DNA of 64,000 nucleotides from Prunus persica (Eukaryota > Streptophyta > Magnoliopsida > Rosales > Rosaceae): NCBI RefSeq assembly GCF_000346465.2, contig NC_034013.1, forward strand, positions 13,522,486 to 13,586,485. Reading direction: 5' to 3'. Within the stretch, counting starts at the first letter, position 1, and every line of letters begins with the position of its first letter. A program made the translations under genes and the position numbers. Of the stretch, positions 14,763-25,873 are shown piece after piece. The notes beneath the pieces were generated by a model. That model was not told where the DNA came from, did no database searches, and was given only the letters and a program-made list of their open reading frames with translations.

Positions 14763-17700
14763 ATGCTCAGAAGACGTCTCAGGCTCAGCTACTCTTCCGA
14801 CGAAGAAGAACAACCACAACCACAACAACACCAGAATGAAGAACCTCAGCAGCAATCGTCAGCTGTCGCTCACCCACCCGTTACCCTAGCCCCTCCAAAC
14901 CCTTACCCCTCCGAACCGCTCCCAATCACCGACGACGACGACGAGTTCATCGATGTCTCCGACAACCTCTCGTCTCCGTCACCTCAGCCGTCTCCGGAAC
15001 CCGAGAGCGACAATCGACCACATCATCCTCCGCCGGCTCAGGATCCGGCACCGGAACCCATTAACCGGCCGCCTCCACCTCCATCTCCATCTCCACCGAG
15101 CTCCGGCGGGTGTCCGATAAGCGAACATCTCCAGGGGTTAGGGTTAAGGCTAAAGAGGGAGTGGCTTGATGCTTCTGTCCATGGACTCCAGCAATCCGTA
15201 ACGGGATTTCAAAATTTTGATGTGGAGACGAAGGCGAAGCTCTGCTTGGAGCAGTTTTTGGTTTCAGATATGAATCTGTCCGGCGGAGGCGTGCTTCCAG
15301 AAAATGTGGCTTCTCTCCATCTCGTCGATCTTCCCGGACCTTATGTGTTGCAGGTCAAGCTTGAACCTTTTGCTGCGAATTAACAGAACAATGTGAACTT
15401 GAAATGTCATTGGGTAATGACAATATATACAGGTGAACCTTTATTTTATTGTATTTTTGTTGCAGGTTGATGAGATTGTTAATATCAGCAATCCTCTCAA
15501 GATTAGGTATCAGAAAGCCGCCGTTGGACTGAAGAGGTGTCTCAAGTTGTCTATAACAGACGGTGTTCAACGCGTCTTTGCCATGGAATATAGGCCTATT
15601 CAGGCGCTTGAAGCTTTGGCTCCTGCTGGTTTGAAGGTTTATTTTTCTCTGGCTATCTTCGTTACTGAAAATGGTTTCACTTCATTTATTTGTTCCAATG
15701 TTTGACAGTTTTTTTAGTGTCAAGAAAGACAAATTGTACTGGTAGATTAAACCCTTTATGGCTTATCTGCTCTTCTGACTCAAACACAGATTATCCTATT
15801 AACCTCTAGGTTGCTCTGTGTAATGTGCATATACGCCACGGACTTCTTATGCTGGTCCCTGAATCTGTTGAAGTTCTAGGAGGATTAGTTGAGGAACTGG
15901 ATGCTGCACGTCAACGCCTTGTTGATGAAGTAAATAAGCCACCTAGAGGAAACAGGTAACTATAAAGTGTATAAGATATGTTAGTGGTGTTAAAGGTTTA
16001 CAACTTACTAGTGTTCATGTCAAACCATAAATTGTCAAACAAAAAAGTATAACTTATTCCATGATTAGATAATACTTCTACTTCTAAAAGCTCTTGCAAT
16101 GTAGAAGTTTATAGTGGTATTGGATAAACAGGTTTGAAGTTTTTGCAATGTAGAAGTTTATAGTGGTATTGGACAAACAGGTTTGAAGTTAAACTTGGTC
16201 CATGATATTGGATTACAGACTGCATGCTTGGTTCAAAAGTATTCATGTTGGCGGACTGCAAGATGAATTGTTTTCTTTGGTGAGGAATAACTTACATCAA
16301 GATTGTTGTGACTTTGGAACTGTACTGGAAAAAACTAATATTCATGTTGCAGTTTAAGCTCAGAAACATGCTGGTCAATCTTGATTTTTCTTCTCCCCCT
16401 CCCTTTTTCTTTGGGTGCACAATTTCTTGAAGTAAGGGAATGCTGGACTACAACTGATCACTTCATTACATTTATTACAATTTGCACACTTGCACAAAGT
16501 ATACCAAGCCGATGAGTGTGATACTTTTGTGTTATTGTTATGCAGAACCAGGAATGGAGTGGTTCCTCCTCTAGCTACAAGGTTAACTCTTGCTGCATGG
16601 CCTCCTAACGGTGTTCATGATGCTGGACACACCAATAGTTCAACAATGGAAGCCCCAACCCCATTTCAGGCGTCTAACCAAGGTATATAGAGGGCTCCAT
16701 TTACTTGTTTGTTGTTGGCGCTAGATGGCTTTTTAGAGCATAAGCGGCTCATGTCTAGTTTCTTGGAATTTCTTGTCTCTATATAACGTAGAATTAGGGT
16801 GACTCCGTATGTATGTGTCGGAGAGAGTCATATAAGATAGCAGCTCTAGTTAGTTCCTGTCGTTACATTACGTTTTTCCATTATGTTCTAAGTTAGTTCT
16901 GTTGCATCCTTTCTTGAATTGTAGGTGCTACATTCTCTGTATCAGCCAGAAATACCAGCTCCGTATCTTCTAGAAACACCAGCCCAGTGACTGCCGAAGA
17001 ATCTACTGTTCCTCTCAGTGGAGAACACTCTGTTGTTAACCCATCATCTACTGATGTATTTGGTGTTGAAGAGATGCCTATGGATACTACTCCCTATAGC
17101 AGAAGAAATGCTATTCCCAACCCATTATCTGATGATTTTGGTGTTGAGAATCTCCACATAAATAGTGCTGGTCATAGCAGGGAAAGTCGAGTACCTGAAA
17201 ATGTCATTCCTAATCCATCCTTTGAGGATGCTTTGGATGTTGAAGATGTCGAAATGGATGCCATTCATATTGGGGGAGAAAACCATACCTCAGATTCTAT
17301 TTTGAATGATGAAGATATCAATATGATTAACGAGGGCGAAACTCATGGGGTTTACCCATCGTCTGATGCTATTTTGAATGATGAGGATATCAATGTGGTT
17401 AATGAGGTCGAGCGCCAAGAAATACTATCTGGAGACCACGAACCACCTTTCAGTTACCTATGTAGTTTGTCAGCCAAGTTAGCTATGATGAAGAACACAC
17501 ATTCAATCCAGGGGAAGGTTAAGGTGCCTATGGTTTTCTATTATTTTTATTTCCATCAGATGATAGATTTATAGTTACTATATTACTGAAACGTAGACAT
17601 AATTTCTGCAGTGTGTTTTGACTGGTGTGAAGAAGTTCCAATACACACATACATATGAGCTTCAGGCGTATGTTGATGACGGCACTCTCATTAAAGAAAT

Positions 17701-18266
17701 TCTCGTTGATCACAATGTAAGTTAGAGCTTTTGGGGATTGTCATCCATGATGACCTATACTTGTTGGAGTTCGATATGTTGATTAGCTGTTTGTGCTCTT
17801 CAGGTTGTACAGGAGGGGATAGGTCATTCTCCTGAGGAGGTCAAAGCTGCCATTTCTTCTCCAGACAAAACAATAGTCCGTAACATGAAGGAGAAAATGA
17901 AGCAGTTTCAAAAATTCTTAACAAATTTTGAGGTAATATACCTACCAAGTACCAAGTCAATTTTCAGTTTTTGACCTTATTCACAATCGTTTCATCAGTT
18001 CTTCTATCTCTTCATCATATTGGAGTTTTATGTTTCAGGGCATAATGCTTATTGAGATGAGATTGCATGATCTTCCAATTGCCCTTGAGATGAAGCAGGG
18101 TTGTACTCAATCTGATGCGTGGTTGCTTTTGAGGAGAATAAAGGCCTCCCCTCCAGCTCGGGCATCAGGGCATGCCTCCTCTGCAGCTCGGACATCACAG
18201 TATCCTTCCTCTCCAGCTCGGACTTCACAACATCTCTCCTCCCACCCCATTGATATATCCCCCTGA
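14763..18266 (+). CDS. RMI1: RecQ-mediated genome instability protein 1 (RMI1), 8 exons
   Basis: Scaffold of the RecQ helicase-TOP3alpha-RMI1 (RTR) dissolvasome, which resolves double Holliday junctions and limits crossovers. Exons: 14763-15353, 15466-15636, 15810-15955, 16546-16682, 16925-17523, 17612-17716, 17804-17932, 18039-18266, giving 701 aa. Residues 1-115 are acidic and Pro-rich. Residues about 117-275 are the conserved N-terminal helical/OB-fold part (HLQGLGLRLKREWLDASVHG, VDEIVNISNPLKIRYQKAAV, KLSITDGVQRVFAMEYRPIQ, ALCNVHIRHGLLMLVPE). A variable acidic linker follows. The C-terminal OB fold runs from about 528 to 660 (FSYLCSLSAKLAM, CVLTGVKKFQYTHTYELQAY, LPIALEMKQGC). The last 40 residues are a decapeptide repeat encoded by a 30-bp tandem repeat. 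It is slightly longer than the Arabidopsis protein. Exon 8 ends where an RNase H-like relic begins in another frame. Confidence 0.92.
16094..16189 (+). repeat. 49-bp tandem duplication in RMI1 intron 3
   Basis: The segment TTGCAATGTAGAAGTTTATA and its continuation through AACAGGTTTGAAGT occurs twice with a 49-bp period. The copies differ at very few positions, so the duplication looks recent. It is intronic and no functional effect is visible. Confidence 0.85.
18145..18243 (+). repeat. 30-bp coding tandem repeat at the RMI1 C-terminus
   Basis: The string AGCTCGG recurs at 18155, 18185 and 18215, an exact 30-bp period. In the RMI1 frame this gives decapeptides of the type SSxARTSQxx (ASPPARASGH, ASSAARTSQY, PSSPARTSQH), then a partial fourth unit starting LSSHP. 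The period is a multiple of three, so copy-number changes keep the frame. Confidence 0.85.
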
Positions 18267-18570
18267 TGATCGAGCTTATAGCGCTGGTGTTGCTATTGCT
18301 TATCATGGAAACGCAATTGGCGTGTGGTTCCGTGGTCAATGCTGCATCATGGAAAAGATCCGGATTTCAATGAAGCTCTTGCTTGCAAAAATGGCTGCTG
18401 TGGCGGCCACAGAAAGAGGTTCCGAAAACGTCTTATGTAAAGCCGGATTTTCTGAACGTTATCTCAGCTATTTCATTGGAGAACACAAGTGTTTACAAGG
18501 AACACGAGTGTTAAAAGATGAGGAAGATAATAAGAAAATTATTGTAGGTAATTGGATATATATTCCTTAA
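18245..18570 (+). pseudogene. RNase H-like retroelement relic just after RMI1
   Basis: One base out of frame with the RMI1 stop, an open frame reads DRAYSAGVAIAYHGNAIGVW, then LLAKMAAVAATERGSENVL, and runs to a stop at 18568-18570. This resembles the RNase H-like domain found in plant non-LTR retroelements (pattern AGVAI..H.GN..GVW, then ALAAKMA...A.E.G..NV). Only that fragment is present: there is no reverse transcriptase, start codon of its own or clear element boundary. It may instead be part of the RMI1 3' untranslated region that looks like this by chance. Confidence 0.45.
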
Positions 18571-18815
18571 GTTTTGTGCCCAAAATACCCTTTTATTTGG
18601 TTTTTTTGGGGGTCAATTTTTACTTGTCTCATAAGCTGTATCGACACCTCACCGGGACTACGTGTTGCTTCCTTTTTCATGCAATGCTGCTACGTTGCAA
18701 AATTTTGTTGACCCTTCCAAGTATATGTATAGAGAAATTTATCAGAACAAACAGCACATCAATTCCGCTGTATTCTTATTTTAAAATTTCTGTATGCAAA
18801 TTAATTAAAGAAGCC

Positions 18816-20435
18816 ATGGATGATATCATTAACAAGGTACTCAACATTATAATTCCTCCCATATCCCTCACCTTCTTCCTCTTCCTTCTGCCACTCTATC
18901 TCTTTTACAAGTTCCTCCTCTCCGCCGTACGATCTGTTTTTAGTGAAGATGTGGCCGGAAAAGTCGTCCTCATCACTGGAGCTTCCTCCGGCATAGGAGA
19001 GGTACATATATTTTGGACCACCAACCCAGCACTTTTAAATGTAACATGAAATTTTCATAATTACCAAATTCCCAATTTAATTAGGTGCTTACTTTTACAA
19101 TTATGTTTGTGTTAATTTGATGGGGTTTTTGAAGCATATGGCATATGAGTATGCTAGAAGAGGAGCTTGCCTAGCTCTTGTTGCCAGAAGAGAAAACCTG
19201 CTCCAATCTGTGGCTAGCAGAGCCATGTCCATTGGCTCCCCAGATATTCTCGTAATCCCTGCAGATGTTTCAAAGGTGGAAAATTGTAGGCGCTTTGTCG
19301 ATGTAGCAGTGAACCACTTTGGGCGTTGTAAGTGCAACTAATTTAGTTTTCTCAGTTTAATTATGTTATTCGTAAAATTATTCTCTCATCCGGATGTCCA
19401 CACGTTATTACCGGGCATAAGAGAATTTCTGGTTATTCGTATGTTTATTTATGTGGATTAATTCTTGATAAATAATTACAGTGGATCACCTAGTCAACAA
19501 TGCTGGGATTACTCCAGTCTGCTTGTTTGAATAGACCACTGATGTCACTAAAATAGCACCAGCTATGGTAATTTGTAAATGCAATTATAATGCCTTCATT
19601 GTTAGTTAACACTATATATGTATTGTTTAGTGAATTCATGAAATTAAGATGGAAATTATATATGTTTGTGATTGAAATTAGTGCATGCTCCACTTTGTTT
19701 GACAGGACACAAACTTTTGGGGTTCAGTATATGGCACCTACTTTGCCATTCCACACCTTAAAAGGAGCAGAGGGAAGATCGTGGGGATCGCTTCCTCTGC
19801 CGGATGGTTGCGTGTGCCACGACTAAGCTTGTATGGTGTAAGTGAAGGAACCAATTAACCTCATGAACAAGCTAATTCAGTACTCAAATCTCTAATTAGT
19901 TCTGTAATTTCACATTGGGTTCAGGCTACCAAATCAGCAGTGATAAGCTTCTATGAGACGCTGAGAGTAGAAATTGGGAGAGAAGTTGGAATAACAATTG
20001 TGACTCCAGGTTTGGTTGAATCAGAAATGACCAAAGGCAAATTCTTATCCAAGGAAGGCCAACTGGTATTGGATCAACAATTGAGAGATGTAAGCTTAAT
20101 TAATTATTTTGGTTATTGTGTGATTATAGAGTTCAATGGTATTAATTTCGAACACCCCATGTTAGGTTGAAGTAAGCATAATGCCAATACTGCCTGTCAA
20201 GGAGGCTGCCAAATCAATCGTGGACAGCGCATGCCGGGGAGAAAATTACTTGACAGTACCAGCTTGGGTTTGGCATTCATTTTACTGGAAGGTGTTTTTC
20301 CCAGAGTTACTGGACTGGTCTAACCGTATGTTACTGATGAGCAATGGGAGCGGTGGCGAGAGGGATACAATAAGTAAGAAGCTCCTGGACCTAACCGGCT
20401 TGAAGGAGTGTCTGTATCCGGTTTCAGTTCGATAG
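18816..20435 (+). pseudogene. HSD1-like: Short-chain dehydrogenase (11-beta-HSD/steroleosin type), interrupted by an in-frame stop
   Basis: Exons: 18816-19001, 19135-19327, 19482-19567, 19706-19837, 19925-20089, 20166-20435. They join in frame to 343 codons, but codon TAG at 19532-19534 in exon 3 interrupts the reading (CLFE, stop, TTDVTK). Everything else looks functional: an N-terminal hydrophobic Pro-containing anchor, the cofactor motif TGASSGIG, NNAG, a catalytic Ser region SSAGW, the catalytic Tyr/Lys as YGATK, and the family C-terminus. All splice sites are canonical GT-AG. Family members are NADP-dependent sterol or hydroxysteroid oxidoreductases of endoplasmic reticulum or oil bodies. 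A truncated product would keep the cofactor fold but lose the catalytic Tyr/Lys. It is the plus-strand member of the local SDR trio. The stop could be a real null allele, a recent pseudogene or a sequencing error. Confidence 0.8.
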
Positions 20436-20592
20436 ATATCCTAAGCTTAAACAACAATGATGATTGAGGAAGCTTTTCCAGATAAGCAAATGTAGTTTGC
20501 TATTTAATGTCATTCTCAGCACATAAATAAATTGCAGTTTCTATCTATCTCATCAGAAGATGAAAGGAAAAAATGTACCAAACATACTCAAT

Positions 20593-22226
<1,634 letters not shown>

Positions 22227-22257
<31 letters not shown>
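22227..22257. repeat. TC dinucleotide microsatellite
   Basis: About 15 uninterrupted TC units lie directly next to the RPN11-like start codon. On the transcribed strand this is a GA run in the 5' leader. Confidence 0.95.
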
Positions 22258-22260
<3 letters not shown>

Positions 22261-22312
22261 CAAGTTAGAAAAACCTGAAAAACTCAGTGAGATGTGAAAG
22301 AGGAGGGCGGGG

Positions 22313-22320
22313 TTTATATA
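22313..22320 (-). promoter_or_regulatory. TATA box of the RPN11 pseudogene
   Basis: On the minus strand the sequence reads TATATAAACC, about 90 bp before the ATG at 22226. Its retention suggests that the broken copy could still be transcribed. Confidence 0.5.
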
Positions 22321-22732
22321 GCGTAACAAAAACACTTTTACTTTTCTGATCTGACTAGGCAAGATTTTTTACTTTCCTGATCTCTGGGTAAGTCTTCCGG
22401 TTTATTTGTTCCATTTGGGCTTCATGGGCTTTTTATTTTTGGGCTTAATGTTTGTAATTTTACCAATTATAGGAAAACTTTATTGGCACCCAAATGTTTT
22501 CTTTAGAGACCCAACATAGCTTTAAATTCCAACTCTCTTTAAAAGAATTTTATTTTATTTTAATACAAGGCAAAACTAAAAATAATAATTTATTGGACTC
22601 TCGTTCAAAAGGGATACGAGTAGCGGGATCCGGATTCTTTACTCTGATTTTCTCTACCATGATCCATGAGCAGTGTGATAGAAGTTAGTACAATATTACA
22701 TTGTAACAGAAATTAATTAATGTTTCTCCTAA

Positions 22733-24934
22733 TTAATCATCTTTAATTGAAGTTCCTGCTGGGTTCTTCTTCGTTGCCATTAGCTGGAAAAGCTTCTCAA
22801 GTAGCTCAGGGCAGAAAACCCTCAACCAGAGTCCGAACTTCACCCAAGCTGGCTCTGTGAGGTACATGTCTCCACGGCAAGCACTGTCCACAATTGCCTT
22901 TGTGCACCCTTCTGTTGACTTACTTGGCATCAAATTTGAACGAACCTAACACAACACATATATCATCACATACACAACGCAATCATGAAATGTAGCTTCA
23001 AATTTAGTTCAGATTGAAACATCTAACGAAACCACGTTTAATAAGGGTCTAGCTTTTAAAAGCATAGTGCCAAAGGGTGGGACAATGACATCTAACTGAC
23101 TAATATATACGCTCAATAATTGTAAACAAAATGAATGTGACTCGGGTGGGAAAACATTTATGTTCATAAGCGCGTCTCACAAAAGCATTTTTATTATAAA
23201 AATCTTGAAATTTTCATAAGAAGTCCAAGCGATTCTATGGCCTAGAATCACTTTTAACATTTTCTGCCAAACGATATCAGAAGCGCTTTGGTTGTCAGAA
23301 AACGCTTTTAGCCCTCCCAAAAGCACTCCCAACGAGTTATCAACCAGAATTCTAGCCAAATTCAAATCTAAATTTGGAGGATATATTTAGGGCTCATTTG
23401 TGACTGCTTCTCTAGAAATCACTTCTGCTCATAAGCGCTTCTAACAAAAGTATTTTTATTATAAAGTTGTTGAAATTTTCATAAAAAATCAAAGTGCTTC
23501 TTGAAAAAGTACTTGGGCGTGCTTCCTCAAGAAGCAGAGGACAGGTGCTTCTCCAAAAAGCGCTTCTATGGCCCAGAAGCACGTCTAAACTTTTCTGCCA
23601 AACGCTGTCAGAAGCGCTTTTGATTGTCAGAAAGCGCTTTTAACACTTCCAAAAGCACTCCCAAACAAGCCTTTAATTAATGGAAGAGTCCCACATGATT
23701 TGATTACCTGTGATAAAAATTGGCTGCTTCCTATCATCTCAGACTCAATCACTCCTGGGCTCACAATTGTTATCCCAATATCAGATCCCAGTTCAGCCCT
23801 CAATGTCTCAAAGAAGCAAGTCAGGGCTGCCTTGCTTGCCTGAATTAGCCACCAAATTAATAACCAATTAGCAAAACATAATTAACATTAACAAGGGTAT
23901 TAGATAAAGCAAACTATATACTATAGATATAATTTCTTACATTGTAGAAACCAAACTTTGGTGCAGAAAACCATGATGCACATGAAGAAATTACAACAAT
24001 CTTCCCTTTGCTTTTTCTCAAGTGTGGAAGTGAGAAATGGGTGCAATAGACTGAACCCCAGAAGTTTATGTCCTACACATCAAAGTCATACATGAATTAG
24101 CTGACAGCCCTCTAAACTTGAAGCTTAATTATATTTGAAGGGCCTAAGCAAGGCTAAGTGGGTTGATTAACACTTTTATGGTCACAAATTTCAACAGAAC
24201 AACAAATCATATGCATGCATTTAAGTAGAAAATAATACCATGATCGAAACCAACTTAGAGAATTGGCCTTGTGTCCAATCTTCAAACGAGCCAGCTTGCA
24301 GAACCCCGGCGTTGTTCACCAAATGATCCACTGTTTTTGCACATAAAAAAACAAGGAAAAAACAAAAACCATGCATCAATTAATTAGCAGCTTTGATATT
24401 CATTTTGATTTTGATAATTTTACAAGTCAAAAAGCATAATTCGTTTTGTGAGAAACTACTCACATTGGCCAAAGTGATTGACGGTTTCATTAACAAGTCG
24501 ATTGCAGTGTTCAAGAATTGAAACATCAGCTGGGAGCACAATGGCATCTGGAGAGCCTAGCCCTCGAGCTTTATCGGCCACCGCCCGAAGGCGGTCCTCT
24601 CGTCTGGCTGCCAACGCCAGACGAGCTCCTCTCTTTGCATACTCATATGCCAAATGCTTCAAATTAAGAAGAAGGAAAACATTGGATAAGATTAAAAAAA
24701 GGTACAAAATAATAAATATATGTAGATGTGTGTATGCGATTAATTTGTTACCTCTCCGATACCTGAAGATGCTCCGGTGATGAGGACAACTTTGCCGGCC
24801 ATGTTTACGATGGATTTTGATCGACGCATGAAACTAATAAACTTGTAAATGAGAAAAAGTGGAAGAAAGAAAAGCAATCCAGTGAATGTTAGTAGAGGGA
24901 CTGCTACGTTCAACACTTTGTGAATCAAATCCAT
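22733..24934 (-). CDS. Short-chain dehydrogenase (11-beta-HSD/steroleosin type), 6 exons
   Basis: Membrane-anchored NAD(P)-dependent oxidoreductase; a sterol or steroid-like substrate is inferred from the family. Minus-strand exons: 24752-24934, 24464-24656, 24239-24330, 23941-24072, 23708-23839, 22733-22945, giving 314 aa. The N-terminus (MDLIHKVLNVAVP, then a hydrophobic stretch with Pro residues) is the membrane/oil-body anchor. TGASSGIG (about residues 53-60) binds the cofactor, NNAG follows, and the catalytic residues are in SSCASW and YNASK. Exon 5 is 33 bp shorter than in the first SDR and 36 bp shorter than in the third, so the segment after FLSQ, usually ending in LRD, is missing. 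The C-terminus is also short. The intron between exons 5 and 6 holds a MITE. A long GA/CT microsatellite lies 50-105 bp upstream of the start. It is probably active, but the missing C-terminal parts leave some doubt. Confidence 0.87.
23161..23340. mobile_element. MITE fragment in SDR2 intron (copy A)
   Basis: This shares TTTTATTATAAA...TTGAAATTTTCATAA, CTATGGCC, TTTTCTGCCAAACG and CAGAAGCGCTTT...TTGTCAGAAA, followed by CCAAAAGCACTCCCAA, with the neighbouring copy B in the same orientation. It lacks the left end seen in copy B and is more diverged. Confidence 0.6.
23391..23671. mobile_element. MITE in SDR2 intron (copy B), AGAAGCGCTT-rich
   Basis: The left end reads GGCTCATTTGTGACTGCTTC and the right end, in reverse complement, reads GGCTTGTTTGGGAGTGCTTT, giving imperfect terminal inverted repeats. 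The body is full of short palindromic AAGCGCTTCT and GAAGCACTT motifs. It is non-coding. The TTTA flanks suggest a short target duplication. This AGAAGCGCTTTT-rich type is a common hAT-like MITE style in plants; the superfamily assignment is inference. Confidence 0.65.
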
Positions 24935-24982
24935 AGCTGCCTAGCTTCTTCTCTCTAGCGACTTTGCAAGTATTTAGTCTGA

Positions 24983-25043
<61 letters not shown>

Positions 25044-25873
25044 AGAGGGATCTTGTTGAAGATTGCCATTATATTGAGGGTATGAGGTTAACGATATTGG
25101 CATATGCGCATCCTGCGCCACATATTTCCGTACAGTTAATGGAAAATGTTAATATATTTACTAATTACTCGTTAAGAACAATTATATCACAATTACAAAA
25201 GTGTTCATTCTCAATCACAAGGAGTTAGTTGGGTTGGTAATAGCATTACTGAACCATGTTCGATTCTCAATCAATTTTCAATAGTTAATGAAGTTTGATT
25301 GGCAAAACGACTGTGAAATAAACTGAAATGAATTATGTTAAAATACTCATAAAAAGACTCTCCTCAATCATAATACCGACAAATAGGTTGAGAAATGTTA
25401 TCTTCAATTTTTTCGTTTTCTTTCCTTCCATCTATTTTCACTTAATTGGTGAGCGAGTGTTTTTCTTTTTTCCTTTTCTTGGCTTGAGACAACATAGTTG
25501 GTATATGTCATAGAGGCATCGCCAAATCTCATATTCAAAAGAAGTGAATCTCCACAATTGAGCTGGTCCCTCCATGACTGTCACATGGATTGCCAATAGT
25601 TAGGCTTTGCCAATAGTCCCCATGGCTTGTACAACGCGTGGCATGCCCAGGTGGAGCCACCTGGCAGATCATGAAATGCACACGCCTACACATATGCTGG
25701 CAAATATGTACACACATAGACAACAGTTGTGAGACCAAAAAAGCATCCCCTTTATTGGCTAAAAACATAAAACACAACACAATTTCAACCATATAGAATC
25801 CAACACTCATATAACACAACACTCTTATTTCACATAATATACAAAACCCAAAATCCACCCCAAGTAGACAACT
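24935..25873. other. Spacer between the second and third SDR genes
   Basis: This contains the long GA microsatellite in the leader of the second SDR, an AT-rich spacer, a possible tRNA-like B box (GTTCGATTC at 25258-25266) and the 3' end of the third SDR gene. The open frame read on the minus strand at 25535-25858 looks like 3' untranslated sequence with no domain. Confidence 0.5.
24986..25039. repeat. GA dinucleotide microsatellite, about 27 units
   Basis: An uninterrupted AG/GA run, read as CT on the transcribed strand of the second SDR. It begins about 52 bp upstream of its start codon, so it lies in the leader or core promoter. It is likely to vary in length. Confidence 0.95.

Larger units (their letters stand above)
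22227..22732. other. Region between RPN11 pseudogene start and SDR2 stop
   Basis: This contains a TC microsatellite touching the former RPN11 start codon, its TATA box, and an AT-rich spacer with the 3' flank of the next SDR gene. No gene is supported. Confidence 0.6.

Noticed and set aside
25224..25268. Candidate tRNA gene
   Set aside because: A- and B-box-like motifs are present but no cloverleaf with acceptor stem can be drawn, so I do not call a tRNA.
25535..25858. 107-codon minus-strand open frame after the third SDR
   Set aside because: Lies in the expected 3' untranslated region, with Cys-rich odd composition and no domain.
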